Below, piece by piece: positions 33,610-42,652 of a stretch of 64,000 nt of DNA; position 1 is the first letter of the stretch, and the number at the start of each line of letters is the position of its first letter. The stretch covers positions 18,827 to 82,826 of the forward strand of contig JBJXDX010000048.1 in the NCBI GenBank assembly GCA_046154585.1, read 5' to 3'. The translations under genes and the position numbers were made by a program. Origin of the DNA: CADEFX01 sp046154585. Its GTDB lineage: Bacteria; Pseudomonadota; Alphaproteobacteria; Rhizobiales; Hyphomicrobiaceae. The notes beneath the pieces were generated by a model. It saw only the letters and a list, made by a program, of their open reading frames with translations, did no database searches and was not told the origin of the DNA.

Positions 33610-36387
33610 TCACGCCTCGATCCGCTGCAACGCCAGCTTCAGCCGCGACTGCTTTGTTTCGAAATCGGTGCCGCGCTCCTTCAGCTCGTCCACGACCTCC
33701 GGCGGCGCCTTGGCCATGAACCCCGGATTGGCGAGACGGTCCGTCACCTTCTTGATCTCGGCGACGGTCTTGTCGATCTCGCGCGTGATGCGCTTCCTCT
33801 CCGCATCCATGTCGATGATGCCCGCGAGCGGCAGCGCCACGGTCGCCTCGCCGACAACGATCTGCGCGGAGCCTTTCGGCGCCGCGGCTTCGAACGCGAT
33901 GGTCTCGATGCGTGCCAGGCGTTTGATCGTCTCGGCGTGGCGCTCCGCACGCGCCTTCGTGATATCGGACGCGCCCGCAATGACGAGCGGGATCTTGGCG
34001 CCCGCCGGCACGTTGGCATCCGAGCGCACGGAACGCACTTCGGAGATCAAGTGCACCAGCCAGCCGATCTCTGCGTCCGCCTCAGCATCGGCGAGACCGG
34101 ACAGCTCGGGCCACGCCGCCAGCGCCAGCAAGCCTTGGCGCGCGGGGCCCTGCTCACCCGTCTTGGCCCACAGCTCCTCCGTCACGAACGGCGTGAACGG
34201 ATGCAGCAGCGCCAGGATCTGGTCGAGCGCCCAGGCGGCCGTCGCCCGCGTCTCGTCGCGCGCGGCCTCGTCGCTGCCGGTCAGTAGAGGCTTCGCCAGC
34301 TCGACGTACCAGTCGCAGAACGTGCCCCAGACGAACTGATAGACGGCACTCGCCGCCTCGTTGAACTTGTAGCTCTCGATGCCCTCGCTGACGGCCTTCA
34401 CGGCGCGCTCCGTCTCGCCGGCAATCCAGCGATTGAGCGTCTGCTTCACCGCCTTCGGATCGAAGCCCGCCACGCGCACGCACCCGTTCATCTCGGCGAA
34501 GCGCGCCGCGTTCCACAGCTTGGTCGCGAAATTGCGATAGCCTTCGATGCGCGGCTTGGCGAATTTCACGTCGCTGCCCTGCGCGGCCATCGCCGCCATC
34601 GAGAAGCGCAGCGCATCGGCACCGAACGCGTCGATCAGCTCCAGCGGATCGACGACGTTGCCGAGCGTCTTCGACATCTTGCGGCCCTTCTCGTCGCGGA
34701 TCAGGCCGTGGATCAGCACGTCGTGGAACGGCACCTCGTGCATGAAGTGCTGTCCCAGCATCATCATGCGCGCGACCCAGAAGAAGAGGATGTCGAATGC
34801 GGTGACGAGGCAGTTCGTCGGGTAGTAGCGCGCGAGCTCCGGCGTCTTGTCGGGCCAGCCCAGCGTCGAGAACGGCCACAGCCCCGACGAGAACCACGTG
34901 TCGAGGACGTCGGGATCGCGCGAAATCAGGATCTTCCCTGGACCAATCCCGGGCCGCACCGTGATCCCGGGATTGGGGAGTGTTCGCCCACCCTTTTCAA
35001 AGGCTTCATCGACGATCTCGACTTCTCGCCCGTAGTATTCACGGGCGGCTGCGAGCGCTTCTTCCTCAGAGGCAGCAACAAATATCTTGTGCGCTTCATT
35101 GTTTCCAATAGAGCCCGCTTTTGCAGGCCCATACCACGCCGGGATCTGGTGGCCCCACCAGAGCTGGCGCGAGATGCACCACGGCTGGATGTTCTCCATC
35201 CAGCGGAAGTAATCGTTGGCAAAACGCTCCGGGACGATGCGCGTCTTGCCCTCGCGCACGGCGGCCATGGCGGGTTTCGCCAGCGTCGCGGCATCGACAT
35301 ACCACTGGTCCGTCAGCCACGGCTCGATCACGGCGTTGCCGCGCTGTGCATGCGGAACGGCGTGCGTATGCGGCTCGATCTTGTCGACGAGACCCAACCC
35401 TTCCAGATCGGCAACAACCTTCTTGCGCGCGACAAACCGATCAAGCCCGCGATAGGCCTCGGGCGCGTTCTCGTTGAGCCGCGCCTGCGCGTCGAAGATA
35501 TTGATGACGTCGAGCTTGTGCCGCTTGCCGACATCGAAGTCGTTGAAGTCGTGCGCCGGCGTGATCTTCACCGCGCCCGAACCCTTCTCCGGATCGGAGT
35601 GCGCATCCGCCACGATCGGAATCTCGCGGCCGACCAGCGGCAGCACCACCAGCTTGCCGATCAGATCCTTGTACCGCTCATCGTCTGGATGCACGGCCAC
35701 GGCCGTATCGCCGAGCATGGTCTCGGGCCGCGTCGTCGCGACGATGATGAAGCGCGAGGGATCATCCTTCAGCGGATACTTGAAGTGCCACAGGTGCCCG
35801 TTGACCTCGATGGAGTCCACCTCGAGGTCCGACACCGCCGACTGAAATTCCGGATCCCAGTTCACCAGCCGCTTGTCTTTATTGATGAGCCCCTGGTTGT
35901 AGAGGTCGACGAAGACCTTCAGCACCGCCCGCGACAGCCCCTCGTCCATCGTGAAGCGCTCGCGCGACCAGTCGCACGACGCCCCCAGCCGCTTCAACTG
36001 GTTGATGATGGTGCTGCCGCTCTCGTCCTTCCACTTCCAGACTTCCTCGATGAAGCGCTCGCGGCCCATGTCTCGGCGATGCTGCTGGCGCTCCATCAGG
36101 CGGCGCTCGACCACGAGCTGGGTGGCGATGCCGGCGTGGTCCGTGCCCGGCTGCCACAGCACGTCCTTGCCGCGCATGCGCTCGAAGCGGCAGAGCACGT
36201 CCTGCAGCGTGTTGTTGAGCGCGTGCCCCATGTGCAGCGAGCCCGTGACGTTGGGCGGCGGAATGACGATGGAGTACGCCGGCGCGCCCGCGCGCTCGGG
36301 CCGCCCGCACTTGAAGGCGCCGGCTTTTTCCCATTCCGCGTGGATGCGCGCCTCGATATCGGCGGGCTGATAGGTCTTTTCGAGCAT
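33610..36387 (-). CDS. valS: Valyl-tRNA synthetase
   Basis: A 925-residue class I synthetase. It has the HIGH-type motif PPPNVTGSLHMGHAL near residues 42-56, the editing (CP1) domain with ATTRPETMLGDTAV, WCISRQLWWGHQIPAW, KMSKTLGNVVDP as the KMSKS loop, the anticodon-binding helices, and a C-terminal coiled-coil arm (ERKRITREIDKTVAEIKKV). The ATG at 36387 gives MLEKTYQPADIEARI; the upstream extension lacks conservation. It follows popZ by 98 bp, a conserved pair in alphaproteobacteria. Confidence 0.97.
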   Translation of the reverse strand: MLEKTYQPADIEARIHAEWEKAGAFKCGRPERAGAPAYSIVIPPPNVTGSLHMGHALNNTLQDVLCRFERMRGKDVLWQPGTDHAGIATQLVVERRLMERQQHRRDMGRERFIEEVWKWKDESGSTIINQLKRLGASCDWSRERFTMDEGLSRAVLKVFVDLYNQGLINKDKRLVNWDPEFQSAVSDLEVDSIEVNGHLWHFKYPLKDDPSRFIIVATTRPETMLGDTAVAVHPDDERYKDLIGKLVVLPLVGREIPIVADAHSDPEKGSGAVKITPAHDFNDFDVGKRHKLDVINIFDAQARLNENAPEAYRGLDRFVARKKVVADLEGLGLVDKIEPHTHAVPHAQRGNAVIEPWLTDQWYVDAATLAKPAMAAVREGKTRIVPERFANDYFRWMENIQPWCISRQLWWGHQIPAWYGPAKAGSIGNNEAHKIFVAASEEEALAAAREYYGREVEIVDEAFEKGGRTLPNPGITVRPGIGPGKILISRDPDVLDTWFSSGLWPFSTLGWPDKTPELARYYPTNCLVTAFDILFFWVARMMMLGQHFMHEVPFHDVLIHGLIRDEKGRKMSKTLGNVVDPLELIDAFGADALRFSMAAMAAQGSDVKFAKPRIEGYRNFATKLWNAARFAEMNGCVRVAGFDPKAVKQTLNRWIAGETERAVKAVSEGIESYKFNEAASAVYQFVWGTFCDWYVELAKPLLTGSDEAARDETRATAAWALDQILALLHPFTPFVTEELWAKTGEQGPARQGLLALAAWPELSGLADAEADAEIGWLVHLISEVRSVRSDANVPAGAKIPLVIAGASDITKARAERHAETIKRLARIETIAFEAAAPKGSAQIVVGEATVALPLAGIIDMDAERKRITREIDKTVAEIKKVTDRLANPGFMAKAPPEVVDELKERGTDFETKQSRLKLALQRIEA

Positions 36388-36485
36388 GAATTGGCCTGGC
36401 GCTTGAATTGCGAAGCCCGGCGGTCCTACGCTTCGCCTGCGCGACCTGTCAACCGGAATGCCCGTGCCGGACGGTGCGCAGGGCC

Positions 36486-37532
36486 TCACCCCGCCGGCTT
36501 GTCCTGCCCCGGTAATGGCGTCTTTGCCATGCGCTCGCGCACCACCTCTTGCACGATGCGCGGGAGGTTCGTGTCAAGCCAGGTGCTGAGCATGGGCCGC
36601 AGCATGTCCGCGACCGCCTCCTCGAGGCTCGTCTTGGACTGTCCGGCCGCGGGCTTTGCAGGTTCGGCCTTCGCCGCCGCGGCGGCTGCAGGTGATGCGT
36701 TCACCGCCGCAGTCTTGGACTCCGATGGCCGCGTATCGACGCGATCGGTTTTCGCCGCCGGCGTGCTCTCGGGCTGCTTGGCCGGCGCTTGCGTCGCCGT
36801 CGCTGCGGATCCGGCCGCGCTGTTGGCGGCGCGTACGCGATCGGCATCGGCAGCGGTGGGTTCCGATGTGTGCGTTGCCGCGACCCGCCCCATCAAGCTC
36901 CCGGCCGCAGGCTTGGCATCCCGGCTGGGCTCTCGAACGGACCTGAGCCCCAGCGGTGCCGGGCGCTCGGCAATATCCGGCAGCGATCCCAGATGCCGCT
37001 CCACCTTTTTCTGTGCCTCGCTCAGCGCCACGTCCGCGCGTTGCGCCGCGGGACGCTCGACGGCGGTCTCCGTCTCGGCGGCACGTCCCGGGACTGTCGT
37101 CCCGAACGACTCGGAGCGCTCGAGCGCCGCCGGCTTGAACTCCTCGCTGCGCGCCGCGCCATTGCTCGCCGCCTTGGCCTCCGCCGCATGCGACGTTTGA
37201 GGCGTCGCCGTGGAGACTGCTGCACCTACAGGCTTGCCAAGGTTCCTGCCCGCATCGGCGCTCTTGGACGCAGCACCGTTGGGCACGCCCGCTCCGGGCG
37301 ACGATCCGGCTCCACCTGCCCCCATGCCACTTGCCATGTCGAGCACGTCGTCGATGGCCAAGGCTTCCGGGGCCGGGCTCGGCTTTTGCGACGCATCCAG
37401 GCGCGGCGACGCCTTCACCGCGTGGTTCACCGGGTCCGGACGCGTTCCGATGGGCTCCTCGGCGATGATCTTGCGGATCGACGCGAGGATTTCCTCCATG
37501 GTCGGTTCGACCGGCTTGTTTGTCATGGACAT
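36486..37532 (-). CDS. popZ: Polar organizing protein PopZ (DUF2497)
   Basis: A 348-residue scaffold. The N-terminal helix EPTMEEILASIRKIIAEEP recruits partners; a long Ala/Pro/Ser-rich disordered middle follows; the C-terminal oligomerisation part is SLEEAVADMLRPMLSTWLDTNLPRIVQEVVRERM-like, with LRPML.WLD.NLP as the family signature. PopZ forms a condensate at the cell pole that anchors the chromosome origin. The ATG at 37532 has GAGGG upstream; a second ATG two codons on is possible. The middle is longer than in Caulobacter PopZ (177 residues). Confidence 0.93.
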   Translation of the reverse strand: MSMTNKPVEPTMEEILASIRKIIAEEPIGTRPDPVNHAVKASPRLDASQKPSPAPEALAIDDVLDMASGMGAGGAGSSPGAGVPNGAASKSADAGRNLGKPVGAAVSTATPQTSHAAEAKAASNGAARSEEFKPAALERSESFGTTVPGRAAETETAVERPAAQRADVALSEAQKKVERHLGSLPDIAERPAPLGLRSVREPSRDAKPAAGSLMGRVAATHTSEPTAADADRVRAANSAAGSAATATQAPAKQPESTPAAKTDRVDTRPSESKTAAVNASPAAAAAAKAEPAKPAAGQSKTSLEEAVADMLRPMLSTWLDTNLPRIVQEVVRERMAKTPLPGQDKPAG

Positions 37533-37723
37533 TTGGTCGTTTGCACCCTCCCGGTCTGAGGTGGCCTCTCTCGCGGGACTGCCAAGTCGCGGTTGGTCCG
37601 TCCTACACTGAGCGCCGCGCGGCATCAACCGCACGGTCGCGATGATCCGCAGCAAACTGCGCCAAGAGGCGCCACACAAGACCGGGATTAGGAGGCCAGA
37701 AAGGCAGAGTCATGGCAACGCCA

Positions 37724-37886
37724 GTGTGATGATCGAGAAATTCGCCGTATCTACCGGCCCCCTCTGAGGGAATTTCTCGATCTGAATCACACGAGCAAGT
37801 TTATGATTCTAGTGTCCCTTTTGATTCCGACGTTCGCTCTCCGACCCAGCCGAGAACTCGGGCGAACTTCGGAATCGGGACACTAG
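37724..37886. repeat. Two tandem long hairpins between popZ and tolC
   Basis: Hairpin one, 37,724-37,792, has arms GTGTGAT-GATCGAGAAATTC and GAATTTCTCGATC-TGAATCACAC. Hairpin two, 37,809-37,886, has arms CTAGTGTCCC...ATTCCGACGTTCGC and GCGAACTTCGGAATCGGGACACTAG. The arms are imperfect but over 20 bp each. The 364-bp gap 37,533-37,896 holds no gene; the pair could be a miniature transposon relic or act as a terminator of tolC on the minus strand. Confidence 0.65.
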
Positions 37887-37896
37887 GGCGCCGGCC

Positions 37897-39372
37897 CTAT
37901 TTCTTGGGCTCGCGCGTCACCTGGGTCGGCCAGAAATCGTGCGTCTCACGGCTGCCGTCAGGCCGTGTAATGCTGATGCCGAACCATTTGCGGCGCACCT
38001 CGTTGTAGTGCACCTCGGGATCATAGACCTCAGCCGTGATCGAGATATCCGACGCGCTCAGTCGACCCACCGATGACAGCACATTGTAGGAGGCCACCAC
38101 CACGTTGCGGCGCGTCGTCGCCAGCTGCACCTCGCCGTTGAGCAACTCCTGTTCGGCGTTCAGCACGTCCAGCAGCGTGCGCTGACCCACCCGCTCCTCC
38201 TCGCGAACGCCGGTCAGTGCGGTCCGGCTGGCCGTCACCTGCACCTGATCGCTTTCGAGCTGCGCTCGCGCCGCGATGAGCTGCGACCATGCCGACACGA
38301 CCAGCGCCTGATTTTCCGTGCGCGCCTGCTCGACCTCCTGCAGCCGGCTGACGTGCGTATGCTTGGCCTGCCGGACGCGCGCACGCACCTCGCCACCCTC
38401 GTAGAGGGGCACGATCATGCGGCCAGTCACCGAAGCCGCTTCCGCCTGGTCCGTGAGCCGTGACGGGTCGTATTGTTTCGTGTAGTCGCCCTCGAGTTGG
38501 ACCGTCGGCAACAACTCGCCCCAGATCAAATCGACAGTGTGGCGCGCAGCCTGCTCCAGGTAGAGCGAGGCCACGACGGTCGGGCTCTCCTTGCTGCCGA
38601 TGCTGACAGCCTCGTTGACGTTCGACGGTAGCCGCTGACTGTTGGGCCGCGGCTCTTCCAGGTTGCTCGGCGGGTGTCCGATGACCCGCTCGTAGGACGC
38701 CCGGCTGGTCTTGAGGTTCGCACGCGCAAGGTCGAGGGCCGAAACAGCCGCGGCGCGACGCGCTTCGGCCTGTGCCACATCGGTGCGGGTCACCTCGCCC
38801 ACGGCGAATCTATCCTGAGAAGCCTTCAGTTCACGCGTCAGCACGCTGACGTTGTTCTCGCGCAGTCTGACGATCGCCTGATCGCGAACCACATCCACGT
38901 AAGCGGTCACCGCTTCGAGCAGGACAGACTGCTCCACGATGCGCAGGGATTCACGGCCGGCCCGCACCGTCGCTTCGGCGGCCTTTACCGAGTTCACCGT
39001 GCGAAAACCGCTGAAGATGGGCTGCGTGGCCGTAACGCCGTACCCTTTCGGGTTGTTCTCGCCATCGCTAGGCGACGATGGCTTGGTCGTGGTGCGCTGA
39101 TAGCTGATGTCGGCGGAGCCCGTGATGGTCGGCTTGTATCCCGACTTCGCGCGCGGAACTTCCTCATCCGTGGCGCGCAGGCGCGCGCGTTCGGCATCCA
39201 GGCGCGGGTTGAATTTGTAAGCCGAGGACAGGGCTTGCCGCAGCGTTTCCGCGGCTGCCGGCGGCGGCGCTACCAGCATCGCGATGCAGAGGATCGGGCA
39301 AACTCCCACGAGCCAGGACGCATGGCGCGCCAATGGACGGACAGTCCCGCTTGTTATTCCTGCCCCTGTCAT
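37897..39372 (-). CDS. tolC: TolC-family outer-membrane efflux/type I secretion channel
   Basis: A 491-residue protein with a signal peptide (residues 1-41, ending PPPAAA-ETL) and two repeated outer-membrane-efflux halves (LRQALSSAYKFNPRLDAERARL... and SLYLEQAARHTVDLIWGELLPTVQL). GQRTLLDVLNAEQELL is the classic second-repeat motif. A C-terminal extension of about 35 residues follows the helical core. TolC trimers form the outer-membrane exit of multidrug pumps and type I secretion. It is upstream of popZ in a conserved pcm-like - tolC - popZ - valS order. Confidence 0.95.
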   Translation of the reverse strand: MTGAGITSGTVRPLARHASWLVGVCPILCIAMLVAPPPAAAETLRQALSSAYKFNPRLDAERARLRATDEEVPRAKSGYKPTITGSADISYQRTTTKPSSPSDGENNPKGYGVTATQPIFSGFRTVNSVKAAEATVRAGRESLRIVEQSVLLEAVTAYVDVVRDQAIVRLRENNVSVLTRELKASQDRFAVGEVTRTDVAQAEARRAAAVSALDLARANLKTSRASYERVIGHPPSNLEEPRPNSQRLPSNVNEAVSIGSKESPTVVASLYLEQAARHTVDLIWGELLPTVQLEGDYTKQYDPSRLTDQAEAASVTGRMIVPLYEGGEVRARVRQAKHTHVSRLQEVEQARTENQALVVSAWSQLIAARAQLESDQVQVTASRTALTGVREEERVGQRTLLDVLNAEQELLNGEVQLATTRRNVVVASYNVLSSVGRLSASDISITAEVYDPEVHYNEVRRKWFGISITRPDGSRETHDFWPTQVTREPKK

Positions 39373-39744
39373 GTCACCCGTTGCTGGCTGCGCTCAAACT
39401 GTGAAGGTTGTTCACGCAGTCACATCCGATCGACGCCCCAAACCTCTACCCGCGCTGCAACATGTAGGCGCGGACTTGATCAATAGAAGAACGATTCGTC
39501 GTGCGGAAGGTCGACAAAGGACGCGGCGCACCAGTATTCTCCGCCACCGTGGCTCACGGCACACACCAGCCGATCTGCCGCAGATTTGCGCAGATTGGAG
39601 ATAAGCCGCTGCCTTACCCTCAAAAATTCAGCTATGTCCGATGGAAGCCGGACCTCAAAACCGGTTCTGGGCCGAACCGCGTGACCGCGCCACCACACCC
39701 CTGAGCGGGCGCAAATCAAGGCACGCTGCACCGTCGTCGAAACT
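39373..39744. other. Intergenic region between the methyltransferase-family gene and tolC
   Basis: I see no gene, RNA or clear repeat in these 372 bp. A minus-strand frame crossing it has no recognisable motif. The tolC promoter is expected here. Confidence 0.5.
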
Positions 39745-40401
39745 CTAAAAAACAAACCCCGGCCGCTTCTCGAAGCCCGGCAGCAGCGGAGCGCCGGCGT
39801 CGAATGCCGGGCGCGCATCAAACGACGTTCCGTGGCGGCGCCAGACCGTGGCCTGCCCCACCCGCCCGTCGGCACGTACGGCTGCCAGCCGGCCACCATC
39901 CTTCAGTTGATCGAGCAGCGCATCCGGCACGTCGACCACGCACCCGTTGACGAGAATGGCGTCGAATGGTCCCTCGCCGGGGGCGCCGTTCGTCAGCGAC
40001 CCCGTCTTGATGACCGCGTTGGTCCGGCCAAGGTCGGCCAGCGCCGTCTGCGCCCGCTGGGCCAGCGCCGCATTCTCCTCGACACCCACAACGCTGCGCG
40101 CGAGCGTGGCAAGCACCGCCGTCGAATACCCCGTGGCACACCCAACATCGAGCACCGCATCGTCCTCGCCGATGGTCAGCAACTGCACGAGCTTGGCGAA
40201 GGTCCGGGGCGCCAGCATGGACCGGCCGCCTTGGCCCAACGCCAGATGCTCGTCCATGTAGGCCGTCGCCTTGACCTGCTCGGGCACGAAGATTTCCCGG
40301 GGAATGGCCAGCATGGCCCGCAAAATCCGGCGGTCCGTCACGTCGGAGGGGCGCACCTGCGAATCCACCATGTTGGTCCGCTGGGTCGCGAAATCGATCA
40401 T
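39745..40401 (-). CDS. Protein-L-isoaspartate O-methyltransferase family protein
   Basis: A 218-residue SAM-dependent methyltransferase-fold protein. It begins MIDFATQRTNMVDSQVRPSDV, then has the SAM motif VLDVGCATGYSTAVLA (near residues 82-97), VVGVEENAALA and GPFDAILVNG. It is the short PcmR-like class found next to tolC in alphaproteobacteria, not the classic Pcm located at surE; repair activity has not been shown for this group as far as I know. The ATG at 40401 was chosen since MIDFATQR is the family start. Confidence 0.88.
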   Translation of the reverse strand: MIDFATQRTNMVDSQVRPSDVTDRRILRAMLAIPREIFVPEQVKATAYMDEHLALGQGGRSMLAPRTFAKLVQLLTIGEDDAVLDVGCATGYSTAVLATLARSVVGVEENAALAQRAQTALADLGRTNAVIKTGSLTNGAPGEGPFDAILVNGCVVDVPDALLDQLKDGGRLAAVRADGRVGQATVWRRHGTSFDARPAFDAGAPLLPGFEKRPGFVF

Positions 40402-40613
40402 CTGCCTCTCCACTTTCCCGCCGTTCGGCCGCGGCGGACCTTAGCCAACGGCTCCCCGCGGCGCCAGAGCCTGCACTGCCGATCCGTCCGTGATTGCGCC
40501 GGTTTCAACACCTGTGATACATGGCAGCTCGTTTCACCATCAAGGCCGCACTCCGCCCGCCAACCGGCGCGCGGGATGCGGTAACGGCCCGCATTTGTGA
40601 CGGCGAGCCTGAC

Positions 40614-40687
40614 GGCCACGTGGCGGAGTGGTGACGCAGCAGACTGCAAATCTGCGTACCCCGGTTCAATTCCGGGCGTGGCCTCCA
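40614..40687 (+). tRNA. tRNA-Cys (GCA)
   Basis: The sequence folds as a full cloverleaf: acceptor GGCCACG (40614-40620) pairs with CGTGGCC (40677-40683). The anticodon arm GCAGA-CTGCAAA-TCTGC shows anticodon GCA; the T arm is CCCGG-TTCAATT-CCGGG; and CCA is encoded at 40685-40687. Its 3' half is duplicated at 58,237-58,281, marking it as an integration site. Confidence 0.97.
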
Positions 40688-40688
40688 A
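40644..40688 (+). repeat. Left attachment repeat (within tRNA-Cys)
   Basis: From CTGCAAATCTGCGTACCCC to the CCA end, this stretch is repeated at 58,237-58,281: 37 identical bases, one mismatch, then seven more. It spans the anticodon loop to the 3' end, the usual core of tRNA-targeting tyrosine integrases. Weaker identity goes on to about 40,765. Confidence 0.9.
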
Positions 40689-40698
40689 CACTTAGCTG

Positions 40699-40717
40699 AA
40701 AACGGCGCTGCCGTTTT
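40699..40717 (+). terminator. Rho-independent terminator after tRNA-Cys
   Basis: AAAACGGC, loop GCT, GCCGTTTT: a perfect 8-bp stem ending in T residues, 12 bp after the tRNA. The second copy at 58,292-58,310 (AAAACGG / CCGTTTT) keeps the stem with changes in the loop. Confidence 0.75.
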
Positions 40718-40732
40718 ACAGATCGTTTTACA
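40713..40732 (+). promoter_or_regulatory. Two GTTTTACA motifs next to the left attachment site
   Basis: GTTTTACA occurs at 40,713-40,720 and 40,725-40,732, 12 bp apart. The same word recurs at 58,143 and 58,195, with variants at 58,306 and 58,318, all within about 100 bp of the right attachment site. Candidate arm sites for the integrase or an excision factor; inference only. Confidence 0.4.
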
Positions 40733-40764
40733 AAGTCCGTTCACGATCCGCCCTCTCCAACTTG

Positions 40765-40950
40765 GCGATCGCTGCGTTCCCGCAGCGCTGCGTCGTCCGG
40801 AGCTTGTGGGGCTGGATTGGCAAGAGCGCGGCGACGGCACCGGCACTGTCAAAGTCGAGGAGGGTCGTGGGCTTGTGATCCACTTGGCAACATCGAAGGG
40901 ATCGCAAACTGAGGCCATCGAGGTCATCATTCCAAGGTCTGAACCGCCGT
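40765..40950 (+). pseudogene. Tyrosine recombinase (integrase) internal fragment
   Basis: The frame reads SSELVGLDWQERGDGTG, then GLVIHLATSKGSQTEA and IEVIIPRSEPP. This fits the region after motif box I of phage-type integrases (ALRRSELVALD...), including the SK(T/G)xQ block around the catalytic lysine. The upstream arginine box is blurred (LRSRSAASSELV). Downstream, the frame continues only as antisense of nnrS, so both ends are lost. It lies immediately past the tRNA-Cys, where such integrases normally sit. Confidence 0.65.
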
Positions 40951-41521
40951 ACCCGCTGCCGCCGTTCATCAGGCTCGCCTCGGCGTGAAAAACCGCGTTG
41001 CCGATCAGAAGCAGCCCGATCAGAACGAGCACCTTGAGGTTACCAGGATTGCGGCCGGCGATGATTTCGCGCGCGATGACGCCGGCGAGGCAGGCGAGAA
41101 ACAGCAGATCAATTGCGGCTGCGATCGGTGCACCGATCCGCGCGGAAAACAAGACAGCTAATCGGCCAGCCGCCCACACGCTGACCAGAGCGAGCAGTGG
41201 TTTACCCGTGACCGGGAGGCGGCCCGTCCAGTTGGGCACCGCCGTCAACAAGAACCCGGCGACAATGGCGGGCACGTAGCCATAGGTCAGTTCATGCACG
41301 TGCCATTCGAGCGGCGACAGCGCCGTTGGTAGCGTGAGCCATCCTCCGAGGATCGGCAGCCAGACGGCAACGACCAACGCAGCCCAGACCGCGCCCAAGA
41401 GAAAAAACGGCCGGAAGCCGTAACTGAGGATGGCCGGGCCGTTATGTGTGCGCGTACCCGTTCGGCTGTCGTGGCCATGCTCAATGTTCGAGGTTGGGAA
41501 CGTCAGCGGTGACAGGAGCAA
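40946..41521 (-). pseudogene. nnrS: NnrS, truncated (N-terminal part only)
   Basis: About 190 residues match the front of NnrS, a heme- and copper-containing membrane protein linked to nitric-oxide stress and denitrification: AILSYGFRPFFLLGAVWA, WHVHELTYGYVPAIVAGFLLTAVPNWTGR and LLLIGNAVFHAEA with five membrane segments. NnrS normally has about 400 residues and twelve segments. After roughly residue 190 the frame runs into the antisense strand of the integrase fragment and the tRNA, giving non-homologous text. It begins with TTG at 41521, overlapping the gene upstream. Likely inactive. Confidence 0.8.
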
Positions 41522-41805
41522 GATGGCGTCGGCACCGGAATCTCGGTCCCCAGAATGTATCTGAGGCAGGCACTGCCCGGATCCTCAGCCGTGCTAGTGA
41601 TGGCCATCAAGGACAGCCAGGCAGCGTCGTCGGCGCGCGCCACAAACGATCCCACGGCTGCGCTGGCGAAACAGCCAAGAGGCTCGCCAGCTTCGGCGGC
41701 CGCCCCGCGCAAGCGTGCCATCAACACCAGGTCGTCGAGGGACGCGAGCGTCTCCAGGATGCTGGTTTCATCGGACAGATTGGCAATGATCGATCCAAGC
41801 AGCAT
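41503..41805 (-). CDS. Hypothetical protein of the nar cluster
   Basis: A 100-residue protein: residues 1-35 helical (SDETSILETLASLDDLVLMARL), then GEPLGCFASAAVGSFVARADDAAWLSLMA, ending CSCHR. No membrane helix. It begins at an ATG 9 bp after the ppiC stop and overlaps the nnrS start by 19 bp, so it is probably translated with them. I do not recognise a named family; helper roles in nitrate reductase maturation are possible but unproven. Confidence 0.65.
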   Translation of the reverse strand: MLLGSIIANLSDETSILETLASLDDLVLMARLRGAAAEAGEPLGCFASAAVGSFVARADDAAWLSLMAITSTAEDPGSACLRYILGTEIPVPTPSCSCHR

Positions 41806-41814
41806 GTCGTGCTC

Positions 41815-42648
41815 CTAGCTGACCCGCAGATCCGCGGTGGTAGGGAGATCGACTCCGATGATCTGTGCATGCGCGGAGAGACGCGCTACGAACTGAGCAA
41901 TCGCCATATGTCTTGCCCTGTCGACCAAGTAGTCGGCGATGCGCTCCTGGACCTGCTCGAAGGGCAGCTGGCGTCCCTCGACCCTGCGATCGAGGCGGAT
42001 GACGTGGTAGCCAAAGCGGGAAGCGACAGGCTCCGTCGTGCTCTCGCCGGGCACCAGCGCGCGAAGCGCCGCGTCGAACTCAGGCGCTGTATCACCTGGG
42101 GAGAGCTGGCCCAGGTTGCCGCCGACGGCCTTCGAGGGACAGGCCGAATGCGCGCGGGCCAATTCCGCGAACCGCTCGGGGGCGTCGCGTAAAACGGCCG
42201 TCAGCGCCTCCGCCTCAGTGCGCGCCGCAGTATATGCGGTACGGTTGTCGGGGCGCGCCGCGACCAAGATGTGTGCGGCCTCGTAGAGATCTGCAGACCG
42301 GAAGCGCTGCAGGTTGTGCTGGTAGTAGCGCCTGCAAGCGGCCTCATCGGGGGCAGGCGTGGATACTTCTTGTTCCATCAGCGCTCTGATGGATGCCTCC
42401 TCGGCCGTTTCCGTGCGCCCCTCACCATCCGTCAGAGGTTCCGCATCGATGGCGATGCGGCGCGCCTCCTGCAAAAGCAGCTCGCGGACCGCTAGCGCTC
42501 GCGCTGCGGCGGTCCACGCCGCGATCGGCGTTGGTGCCGGATGGTTCTGTGCTTCGCGGGATATTTCGTCGTGACGCACCACCACGCCGTTCACCGACAC
42601 TACCTTGCGCAGGTTTTGCGCCAGCACAGCTTTCACTGAGCAACTCAT
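41815..42648 (-). CDS. Parvulin-type peptidyl-prolyl isomerase (NifM/PpiC-like)
   Basis: A 277-residue protein: a helical N-terminus with VSVNGVVVRHDEISREAQNHPA, then a parvulin domain (about 135-235) with YEAAHILVAARPDN, FAELARAHSACPSKAVGGNLGQLSPG and FGYHVIRLDRR. Such isomerase genes frequently follow narI in alphaproteobacterial and betaproteobacterial nar operons and are thought to help fold or mature the reductase. No signal peptide is seen, so it likely acts in the cytoplasm. It starts 5 bp past the narI stop. Confidence 0.9.
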   Translation of the reverse strand: MSCSVKAVLAQNLRKVVSVNGVVVRHDEISREAQNHPAPTPIAAWTAAARALAVRELLLQEARRIAIDAEPLTDGEGRTETAEEASIRALMEQEVSTPAPDEAACRRYYQHNLQRFRSADLYEAAHILVAARPDNRTAYTAARTEAEALTAVLRDAPERFAELARAHSACPSKAVGGNLGQLSPGDTAPEFDAALRALVPGESTTEPVASRFGYHVIRLDRRVEGRQLPFEQVQERIADYLVDRARHMAIAQFVARLSAHAQIIGVDLPTTADLRVS

Positions 42649-42652
42649 GGGC

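Noticed and set aside
39480..39899. Minus-strand frame overlapping the end of the methyltransferase-family gene
   Set aside because: Overlaps the real gene in another frame and has random-looking sequence.
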